NCBI GenBank assembly: GCA_018223375.1
Contig: JAGTTS010000003.1
Span: 248,001-312,000 of the forward strand
DNA from: Clostridiaceae bacterium Marseille-Q3526
GTDB lineage: Bacteria; Bacillota; Clostridia; Lachnospirales; Lachnospiraceae
DNA length: 64,000 bases
Direction: 5' to 3'
The first letter of the stretch is position 1, and every line of letters starts with the position of its first letter. The notes below the pieces were generated by a model. The model was not told where the DNA came from. It did no database searches and saw only the letters and a program-made list of their open reading frames with translations. The translations under genes and the position numbers were made by a program. Of the stretch, positions 35,128 to 44,000 are shown one piece after another.

Positions 35128-35193
35128 TTTGGGCAGAAGAGATTTCTCCAGGCGGCACAGGCCTCATCCTCAGAGATATGAAGGAGGAATAGG

Positions 35194-36879
35194 ATGAAAA
35201 AGAAACTTGCGCTTGTGCTGGCGGCAGCGATGCTGTCATCAGCCGTACTGTCAGGATGCGGAGGAAACGATTCCAAGCCAGACGGAGGAGAGGGCCAGGA
35301 GGCCCAGGCAGGAGAAGAGGGGAATCATCTGGTCGTGGAGGTAGGCCCGGACCCGGAGACCATTGATCCGGCGTTAAACAGCGCCAGCGATGGAAACATC
35401 ATGATTATCCATCTGTTTGAGCCTCTGCTGAACATGGACAAGGACAACAATATCATCGGCGGAATGGCGGAGACCTGGGACGTTTCCGAGGATGGTCTGA
35501 CCTACACCTTCCATCTGCGCGAGGGCCTGAAGTGGAGCGATGGAACGCCGCTCACAGCCAATGATTTTGTCTATACCTTTAAGAGAGTGGCGGATCCTAT
35601 GACAGCGGCTCCCTATGGCTATGATCTTCTGTGCATGATTAAGGGCTACGACGAGGCGGCTGCCGGAAATCTGGACGCATTGGCAGTATCCGCTCCGGAC
35701 GATCAGACCTTTGTAGTAGAGCTGGCCCATCCGTGCGTATACTTTGACAAGATCTGCGCCTATACCACGCTGAGCCCGGTTCAGCAGGCGACTGTGGAGG
35801 CCAACGGGGAGGCATGGGCCATCGATCCGGCAACCTATATCTGCAACGGAGCCATGAAGATTAAGGAATGGGTGCCAGGCTCCCACATTCTTATGGAAAA
35901 GAATGAGAATTACTGGAATGCAGACGCCGTGACGGCAGATACCATTAAATTTGTCCTGATGGAGGATGCAAACGCAGCCTACAGCGCATACAACGCAGGC
36001 GAGGTTATGTTTATCAAGGACGTTCCCACAGAGGAGATTCCAAAACTCAGAGAGAATCCTGAGTTCCGCGTGGAGCCGCTTCTGGGAACCTACTACATCA
36101 GCCTGAATCTGAACCGCGGGTATTTCCAGGATGTGAGAGTCCGCCAGGCGTTAAGCCTTGCGCTGGACCGCCAGTACATTGCGGACACTATCATGCAGGG
36201 AACCTACACTCCGGCCAAGAACTTTGTGGGACCTGGAGTTTCCGACGTAGAGCCGGGATCCTCCTTCTCCGACGTGACCATCGAGACCTACGGCGAGTTC
36301 TTCCATACAGACGATTTCGAGGGCGATCTGGCCAAGGCCAAGGAGCTTTTAGCAGACGCGGGCTATCCGAACGGCGAAGGCTTCCCGATGATCGAGTACA
36401 TGACCAACGACGCAGGCTATCACAAGCCGCTGGCAGAGTATCTGCAGAGCGCGTGGGGCGAGCTGGGAATCAACATGGACATTAAGATCGTGGAGTGGGC
36501 GACCTTTACGCCGACCCGCCGCAACGGAGATTATGATATTGCCAGAAACGGCTGGATTTACGACTACGACGATCCGTCCAACCTGCTGAATCTGTTTGAG
36601 ACGGAAAACGGAAACAACGACGGAAAGTACAGCAATCCGGAGTACGACGCAAAGACAGAGACAGCCCGCAAGACGGCTGACCGCGAGGAGCATTACAGGC
36701 TGCTTCACGAGGCAGAGCAGATGCTGTTAGAGGATATGGCCATGATTCCGATTGCATGGCAGAACGAGTTCTGGCTGCAGAAGCCGGAGCTTCAGGGAAC
36801 CTACCACACTCCGTACGGCTACTGGTACTTCATGTACGGCAGCGTAGGAGAGGCTGAGTCCCCAGAGGAAACGAAGTAA
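35194..36879 (+). CDS. Peptide-binding lipoprotein, paralogue 2 (OppA/DppA family)
   Basis: A 561-residue lipoprotein with lipobox LSGC, very similar in sequence to paralogues 1 and 3. It differs near the likely binding site at scattered positions, such as ELAHPCVYFDKICAYTTLS against ELSYPCVYFDKICAFAALS in paralogue 1, and ENGNNDGKYSNPEYDAKTE near the C-terminus. The start follows AAGGAGGAATAGG. No clear promoter was found between the upstream terminator and this gene, so it may be expressed by readthrough or from a weak promoter. Confidence 0.94.
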   Translation: MKKKLALVLAAAMLSSAVLSGCGGNDSKPDGGEGQEAQAGEEGNHLVVEVGPDPETIDPALNSASDGNIMIIHLFEPLLNMDKDNNIIGGMAETWDVSEDGLTYTFHLREGLKWSDGTPLTANDFVYTFKRVADPMTAAPYGYDLLCMIKGYDEAAAGNLDALAVSAPDDQTFVVELAHPCVYFDKICAYTTLSPVQQATVEANGEAWAIDPATYICNGAMKIKEWVPGSHILMEKNENYWNADAVTADTIKFVLMEDANAAYSAYNAGEVMFIKDVPTEEIPKLRENPEFRVEPLLGTYYISLNLNRGYFQDVRVRQALSLALDRQYIADTIMQGTYTPAKNFVGPGVSDVEPGSSFSDVTIETYGEFFHTDDFEGDLAKAKELLADAGYPNGEGFPMIEYMTNDAGYHKPLAEYLQSAWGELGINMDIKIVEWATFTPTRRNGDYDIARNGWIYDYDDPSNLLNLFETENGNNDGKYSNPEYDAKTETARKTADREEHYRLLHEAEQMLLEDMAMIPIAWQNEFWLQKPELQGTYHTPYGYWYFMYGSVGEAESPEETK

Positions 36880-36924
36880 AGTGTGAAAATAATTAAAATT
36901 TTCTGCTGAAAGTAAACAATATAC

Positions 36925-36964
36925 AAAAAAAGGTCTGGGAAAACAGAATCCCGGGCCTTTTTTT
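36925..36964 (+). terminator. Terminator after binding-protein paralogue 2
   Basis: AAAGGTCTGGGA and TCCCGGGCCTTT form the stem, followed by TTTT. Confidence 0.88.
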
Positions 36965-37013
36965 GACGGTTTAGCATTTGCGGCAAAAAATAGATGTATT
37001 AATAAAAAAGTTC

Positions 37014-37041
37014 TTGCATATTTTTGATTCTGTGGTATTAT
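37014..37041 (+). promoter_or_regulatory. Promoter of binding-protein paralogue 3
   Basis: TTGCAT (37014-37019), a 16-bp spacer ending in TGG, and TATTAT (37036-37041). The gene therefore has its own extended -10 promoter and a leader of about 100 nt. Confidence 0.65.
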
Positions 37042-37148
37042 TGAACTATCTTTTCTGTTTCGTGCTTTACCAAAGGACAGTGAAAAAGAGGTTGAGCGCC
37101 GGCGTCTGGCTGTGCGCTTTTCAAAAAAATCTCAAGGAGGAGAATGTT

Positions 37149-38840
37149 ATGAAAAAGAAATTTGCGCTTATGTTAGCAGCGGCAATGCTTTCCACAACCG
37201 TTTTAACTGGCTGCGGCGGAGGCGGCTCTGAGGAGACAAAGCCTGCGGCCAGCGAGGACGGACAGGCAGCACAGACAGGAGAGGGCGGAAATAATCTGGT
37301 AGTAGAGATTGGCCCGGATCCTGAGACCATCGATCCGGCGTTAAACAGCGCCATCGACGGAGCCAACATGATTATTCACTTATTTGAGCCGCTGTTAAAC
37401 TTTGACAAGGATAACAATATCATCGGCGGTATGGCAGAGACCTGGGAGGTTTCCGAGGACGGCCTTACATACACCTTCCACCTGAGAGAGGGATTAAAGT
37501 GGAGCGACGGAACTCCTCTGACAGCCAACGATTTCGTTTATACCTTTAAGCGCGTGGCAGATCCTCTGACAGCTGCTCCTTACGGCTACGACCTGCTCTG
37601 CATGGTAAAGGGATACGACGAGGCGGCAGCCGGAAATCTGGACGCTTTAGCAGTATCCGCTCCAGACGATCAGACCTTCGTAGTAGAGCTTTCCTACCCG
37701 TGCGTATACTTTGACAAGATTTGCGCGTTTGCAACTCTCAGCCCGGTAAACCAGGCTACTATCGAGGCAAACGGCGAGTCCTGGGCGATCGACCCGTCCA
37801 CCTACATCTGCAACGGTTCCATGAAGATCAAAGAGTGGGTGCCAGGCTCCCACATCCTGATGGAGAAGAACGAGAACTACTGGAACGCAGACGCCGTAAC
37901 AGCAGATACCATCAAGTTTGTCCTGATGGAGGACATGAACGCAGCCTACAGCGCATACAACGCAGGCGAGGTTATGTTCATTAAGGACGTTCCGACTGAG
38001 GAGGTTCCGAACCTCAGAGAGAACCCTGAGTTCCATGTAGATCCGCTTCTTGGAACCTACTACATCAGCCTGAACTTAAACAGAGACTATTTTAAGGATG
38101 TAAAGGTACGCCAGGCATTAAGCCTTGCTCTTGACCGCGCTTATATTGCGGACACTATCATGCAGGGAACATATTCCCCGGCTACTAATTTCGTAGGGCC
38201 AGGCGTTTCCGATGTAGAGCCAGGTTCTTCCTTCGCAGAAGTGACTATCGCAGAGAACGGTGAGTTCTTCCATACAGATGACTTTGAGGGCGATTTGGCT
38301 AAGGCAAAAGAGCTTCTGGCAGATGCAGGCTATCCGAATGGAGAGGGATTCCCGGCCATCGAGTATATGACAAATGACGCAGGCTATCATAAGCCTCTGG
38401 CAGAGTATCTGCAGAGTGCATGGGGCGAGCTGGGAATCACCATGGATATCAAGGTGGTTGAGTGGGCAACTTTCACACCAACCAGAAGAAACGGTGACTT
38501 TGATATTGCCAGAAATGGCTGGGTATACGACTACGACGATCCGTCCAATATGCTGAATCTGTTTGAGACAGAGAATGGAAACAACGACGGCAAGTACAGC
38601 AGTCCAGAGTACGACGAGATGATCGCAAATGCAAGAATGACGGCAGATAAGGAAGAGCACTACAAGCTTCTCCATGAGGCAGAGCAGCTGCTGTTAAACG
38701 ATATGGCCATGATTCCGATTGCATACCAGAACGATTTCTGGTTACAGAAGCCTGAGCTTCAGGGAACTTGGCATTCTCCATACGGCTACTGGTACTTCAT
38801 GTACGGCACAGTAGGCGAGGCGGCAGAGACTGCTGAATAA
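37149..38840 (+). CDS. Peptide-binding lipoprotein, paralogue 3 (OppA/DppA family)
   Basis: A 563-residue lipoprotein of the same family with lipobox LTGC. The core is again nearly the same as in paralogues 1 and 2, with changes such as SFAEVTIAENGEFFH and WATFTPTRRNGDFDIA. ATG 37149 follows CAAGGAGGAGAATGTT; the open frame reaches to 36978 with no ribosome site. It has its own promoter and terminator, so its level can be set apart from oppBCDF. Confidence 0.94.
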   Translation: MKKKFALMLAAAMLSTTVLTGCGGGGSEETKPAASEDGQAAQTGEGGNNLVVEIGPDPETIDPALNSAIDGANMIIHLFEPLLNFDKDNNIIGGMAETWEVSEDGLTYTFHLREGLKWSDGTPLTANDFVYTFKRVADPLTAAPYGYDLLCMVKGYDEAAAGNLDALAVSAPDDQTFVVELSYPCVYFDKICAFATLSPVNQATIEANGESWAIDPSTYICNGSMKIKEWVPGSHILMEKNENYWNADAVTADTIKFVLMEDMNAAYSAYNAGEVMFIKDVPTEEVPNLRENPEFHVDPLLGTYYISLNLNRDYFKDVKVRQALSLALDRAYIADTIMQGTYSPATNFVGPGVSDVEPGSSFAEVTIAENGEFFHTDDFEGDLAKAKELLADAGYPNGEGFPAIEYMTNDAGYHKPLAEYLQSAWGELGITMDIKVVEWATFTPTRRNGDFDIARNGWVYDYDDPSNMLNLFETENGNNDGKYSSPEYDEMIANARMTADKEEHYKLLHEAEQLLLNDMAMIPIAYQNDFWLQKPELQGTWHSPYGYWYFMYGTVGEAAETAE

Positions 38841-38880
38841 AAAAAGATTTTGCGCTGTAAGACGCTGATATAAGAAGACA

Positions 38881-38924
38881 TATCCCCTGCGGACTGTTAA
38901 TTTAACGGCCCGCAGGGGATTTTT
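38881..38924 (+). terminator. Terminator after binding-protein paralogue 3
   Basis: ATCCCCTGCGG and CCGCAGGGGAT flank TTAATTTAA, followed by TTTTTG. Confidence 0.92.
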
Positions 38925-39116
38925 GTCTTTTTTGAGAAATATTGGAAAACATTATTGATTTTTGACATCTTTTGTGAATAAAATAAACGCAAAAAATGCA
39001 GTGTTTCTTTATAAAAATACTAGTTACAGGCAGACAGACAGGAGAGAATGACGGTCTGTTTGTTTCCGTGTGTAAAAACAGTTCATCCATAGCAGCTTGA
39101 AATAAGGGGAGGACAA

Positions 39117-40788
39117 ATGAGTAAGAAAATTTATACTGTCAGTATGATTCTGGTACTGCTGATTGCAGGAGGCGCGGCGGCATTCGGGATTTCCCGCCAT
39201 GTCCAAAATGCGGAGGCCTTCTGGGGGGATGGCTACGTGCTGTCATACCAAAACGGGAAGAACGGATCGGTTGTTCCCGAACCGCTGTATTTTAAAGCGG
39301 GAACCCGGTACAAGGAGAATTATTCCGGAAATATCAGCTTCAAGGATATGTACGGGAAGAAACAGGAGGTTCCTGCAGACAGTTTTATCCACTATGCAGA
39401 CGATTCCATCAGCACGTTCCACAAAGGCGTGATTGTAGAGTGCAATGAGCTGAAGAAGGGGCTTTTAAATTACTACAGCCTGGGAGCCGAGTCTGTTATG
39501 AACCGCCAGGGGGACAAATATCTGCTGGACAACCAGGGAACGCCTCTGGAATTCCAGGACTATATCTGGAAAATGCAGGAGGAGAAGTATCTGGTCTCCT
39601 CCCCGGAGATCAGCCTTACATTTCCGGACGGAACAGAGGAGAGCCTGAAGGGCTACGCGGAGCTTGCGTATATTGACAGAGGAATCGTGCGTATTTCAGG
39701 CGGCGAGACAGCGTTCCAGGTTCTGGCGTCAGGCAGCAGGATGCGCCTGGCCGACGGGACGGAACTTGATCTGGAAAACCGCAGTATTGTGCAGAATGAG
39801 GAAGTCAGTCTGTACTTTTCAGAGATTCGGGCCAGGCCGGAGAGGCAGGCGCTGAGGGCGAGACTGGAGAAGCCGGAAAAACAGGAGCGTCCAGATCTAC
39901 TGGCGACGGAAGCGGCAGCGGAGATCAGTCCGATAAGGTCATTATGCCGGTTTACGTGCTGACAGATTTTGTATATGACGTGACTGCGGCGGGATGGCGC
40001 TGCCTTCCTGTCCAGAGAGAGAACGGAGGCAGGGAACAGCGCTGGTTTTACTTCTATCCTAATGGAAAGAAGGCGGCGGACACCAGCATCACGGAAAGCG
40101 ATGAAAACGGGAGATACCGCTATACCTTCGACGAGAATGGAATGATGCGGTCCTCGAAAAAGCTGGGAAGCAGTCCAAACACGCTGACAGAACAGTGGAT
40201 TGAGCGGCTTCCAAAAGCGTCGCAGGATTCTTATGCCAGCGAGAACCATATAAAAAGATGGTATTACGGACTTTCCGACGGAACGGTAGTTCAGAACCGG
40301 ATGAGAAACATCGGGGGAAGGAGTATCTGTTCGACCAGGCAGGAATTATGCGGACTGGCCTGGTGGCTGTGACCAAAGACAAAAAATATGCGGAAACCTT
40401 GATTTGTGCAGGAGACAGTACAGACTGCAGCGTGGAAGATCTGGAAAACTATCTGGAAGAGTATGATCTGATGTATTTCGACGAGGGGAGCGGAGCCAGA
40501 CGGACGGGAACTGTGGAACTTGTGTCAAAGGGCGAAACCTGCACATTTGAATTCCACGGAAGCGGAAAAGCGGTTCACGGCCCCCATCAGGGGAAGCTCT
40601 ACCGGGCCGGAGCGCTGCAGAGAGCGGAAGACGTAGGAAAATATGAGATCAGGACGGTAGACGATAAGGATTATCTGGTAAACCGTTCCGGAGAAATCCA
40701 GAGTCCTGGACGATACCGGGACGGCGGCACGGTCTGGGTTGTGGAGAGAGAGGACGGCGCGTACGAGATCAGCGCCGAGGATGCATGA
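39117..40788 (+). pseudogene. Membrane-anchored surface protein with collagen-like linker, split by two frameshifts
   Basis: Three consecutive open frames (39117-39962, 39812-40372 and 40258-40788) make one protein of about 557 residues if one base is restored at each of two points. The first is in CGGG at 39828-39831. The second is in the G-run at about 40314-40319. Part 1 has an N-terminal membrane helix (residues 5-25) and a beta-rich extracellular region. Part 2 begins with Gly every third residue (GQAGEAGAEGETGEAGKTGA), a collagen-like linker. It continues with aromatic repeats (RWFYFYPNGKKAAD, RYRYTFDENGMM, RWYYGLSDGTVV) like wall-binding repeats. Part 3 continues with KEYLFDQAGIMRTGLV. 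Sequence error in G-runs is a real alternative to gene decay. Confidence 0.7.
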
Positions 40789-40811
40789 TACAGGCGAAAT
40801 AAGCGGATAGA

Positions 40812-40879
40812 GAGAAGAAGAAAAGAAGAATTCCTGTTTCAATTTTAAACAGCAGGAAGTTTCTTTTCTTCTTTTTTTT
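40812..40879 (+). terminator. Terminator upstream of the metalloprotease operon
   Basis: AAAAGAAGAATTCCTGTTT pairs imperfectly with AAACAGCAGGAAGTTTCTTT and continues into a T-run. Confidence 0.8.
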
Positions 40880-40932
40880 CGATTCCACCTGTTCTTTTCA
40901 GGAATTCTTCTCGTTTTTCTCCGGATTTTTCC

Positions 40933-40961
40933 TTGTGCAAATAAGAAAAAACTGGTATAAT
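40933..40961 (+). promoter_or_regulatory. Promoter of the metalloprotease/cohesin-like operon
   Basis: TTGTGC (40933-40938), 17 bp, then TATAAT (40956-40961) preceded by TGG, an extended -10 box. The start codon of the next gene is 48 bp downstream. Confidence 0.8.
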
Positions 40962-41008
40962 AAACCGCTTTTAAGCAAAAAAATACAAGAGAGTAGGAGA
41001 AGCAAAAC

Positions 41009-44000
41009 ATGAAACGACAACTGGCATTTGTGCTGGCTGCCTGGATTGGACTGCAGCAGCCCCTCGGCACGCTGGAGGCCTACGCGGCCCAGCCATTGGC
41101 AGCAGGAGTGACAGGCGGCAGTCAGAGTGAATGGCTTCCCGTATCCAGTCCTTCAAACGGACAGGAAGAGGAGACGGAAACCCTGCCTGAGGCAACGCCT
41201 GACGCTCCGTTGGAGAACCCGTACCGCGGCAATGTGATCGTGGAGATCCGCACGGTGCTCCCTGTGGAGGGAGAGATTCCATTTGAGGTTCATCTCACAG
41301 AGAAGCCGTCTAAGCTGGCAAAATTCCTCAGACAGGAAGCAGAAGTGAACGAGTACGGTCAGTTCACCGTTCAGCCCGGAGAGATGTCTGAGATTGGAAA
41401 GGGAGTGTTCCAGTCCAATTATGTACCGGACGGGACGTACGTGCTGACAGTAAACGCAGAAGGGTATGAGCCTTATAAGCAGGAGATTAAAATCAAGGGG
41501 GATACCTGCAAGGTCATGCTGTTTAATGATTATTACGACGAGGAGCAGTATACTTCCAGCGCCCACCCAGGCTTGATTCGAATGGGAGATGTGAACGGCG
41601 ACGATATCATCGACGACGAGGATCTGGAGGAGCTTCTGGACGCCATCCACGCAGAGGAGCCAGGCGTAAACGCGATGGACTTCAATCAGGATGGGGAGCT
41701 GAACCTGTCTGACATTCAGTATTTCGCAAGCTTTTACGATTATGATTCCAGCAGCCGCAAGCATATTTCCACAGTGGAGCGGTCTGTAACCCGCAAGGAG
41801 GGAGAGGTAAAGTTTGACGACACTGCAAGTCCCAGCGACGCGGTGGAGATCGACGGAAAGCCGGAAGCGCTCTTTGACCATGACAGCGAGGAGTCGTCTG
41901 TCACTGTGGCAAGAAAAGACGGAGAGAAGATCTCTGAGGAAAATCCTGTTGAGCTGACTCTGGACTTCACCCACAGCGAGACAGAGCTGAAGGCAGAGGG
42001 ATTTGTTATCCAGTCTCCGTCCGGATCGGAGAACGCCATCACCAGCGGAGAAATAGAAGTGACGGTGGACGACGATGGAAAAGAGAAGAAAGAGACGCTC
42101 ACCATTGTAAAAGCCGGAGAGGCCAGAAAGGCCCGCTTCGGAAGAAGCGGCGGTACGGCAGAGATTCAGCCGGACGGCTCCATCGTAGTCAATTTAAAGA
42201 GCCAGAAGCCGGTGAAGAAGGTGACGATCCGCGTAACCGGAACGGTAAGCCAGGGAAGCCTGGCGGAGATCAGCCAGGTGGAATTTATGGAGGACATGAA
42301 GGACCGCATTCCGCCGCCAGTGCAGAATATTCCGAAGAATCTGCAGGCAGAGATTGGAAGCGCAGAGTTTACCCTGATCTGGGACAAGGAGAATAACGTA
42401 ACCGGCTACGAGATTTCTATTTCTCATGACGGAGAGACAGAGACCATGGCTTCCGAGGAGAATTCTGTTACGATCAACAGCTTCGGCGGAAAGAAGCTGT
42501 TAAACTATGAGACCTACCGGGTAAGAGTGCGTTCTGTCAACGGAACCTGGAAGAGCAATTACAGCAGCGAGCTGTCTGTGACGCCGGAGCCAAGCGGTCC
42601 GCCGCCAGCGCCGGAATACATTAAGATCGACGGTTTTTACCGCTGTCTGAACGTATCCTGGAAGAAGATGAAGGATACGCAGTCCTACACGCTGTTCTAC
42701 CGCCAGAAGGGAACCGAGGAGTTCACAGCGGTGGAGAATATCGACAGAAGCCAGACCAGCCTCACTTTAGAGCACCTGGCAGACAACACGGAATATGAGG
42801 TTTACATGGTAGGCCACAATCCGCTGGGAGACAGCCCTGATTCCACGATGTATTCCGGAAGGACAGCTCCGGCGGCTACAGCTAAGATGCCCGCCTACGG
42901 CCTGCTCAATGACGGCCCGGACAAGGGCAAGGATGTGACAAACCACATTAAAAAGGTTGAGAATATAGAAGGAGCAAACTATAACAGAGCAGATGAGGAA
43001 ATCGCCATTCCGACAGTAATCGTGGACGGAGATCCCACCAGCTACTGGCTGCTGGAGGACTGGGATTCCGGCGTGCATTACGGTTCCAGAGGTCCGATTA
43101 TCACACTAGACCAGCCTTATGAGATGGATACCATCCGCTTTACGGCAGGGCCGGCTCAGAAATCTGATTTAAGTGCAATCAAGGTGCTTGCATGGGAGAC
43201 TGAGGATGGTTCAGGAAGCGGAAAAGAGATTCCAGGACGTTTTTCACGACTTGCCAGTATGGACAACAATGGTAGCGTGTACTACGAATTTATTGCCAGC
43301 GAGCCGTTTACAGCAAAAAAGGTTCAGATCAATCTGAGCGCCAGCGGAAATGTCAGATATATCAGTATCGGCGAGATCCGCTTCTATGAATACAACAGCC
43401 TTTTAAACGATATTGACGCGCTGTTTACAGACGCTCTCCATGTAGCATTGAAGGCAGAGGTAACGATGGACGACGTCAAGGCGCTGAAGGAGAGAGCTAA
43501 TGAACTTGATCCGGCCAGCGGCGAGACGCATCCGAAGAAGGAGCTGGCTTTAAAGGAGCTGAGTGTGGCTGAGAGTATTCTGCTGACAGGCGTAAGCCAG
43601 GAAGCGGTTCAGATCGATACCTCTGTATCCAAATCCTATGACAGCCATATTACCTTCCTGGGAGGCCTGAACGCATGGCAGCCTCTGGGTACAGCGGCTC
43701 TGGCAGGCGAGAAGGTGACGATCTATGTAGGCGCGCCAGGAAAGACTCAGGGAGACAGCACTCCGTTAAAGCTGGTTGCAACCCAGTACCACAGCGAATC
43801 CTCTCCGTTCTACAAATATGCGTCAGATCTGAAGGTAGGCGTCAACGAGATCATCATTCCGAAGATTTCCAGCATTGACTGCGAGCAGGGCGGCGCCCTC
43901 TATGTGGAGTACACTGGAAGAAATATAAATGATTCCTACGCAGTCCGCGTCAGCGGCGGTTCACCTTACCCAGTGCTTGACCTGACTAAGGCTGAGAACG

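Noticed and set aside
33342..38840. Assembly duplication of one oppA gene
   Set aside because: The three copies differ at many sites, have different tails and different intergenic sequences.
39820..39840. Programmed frameshift at the start of the collagen-like linker
   Set aside because: The slip site is only three Gs, with no slippery heptamer or clear stimulatory hairpin; a second similar lesion exists downstream.
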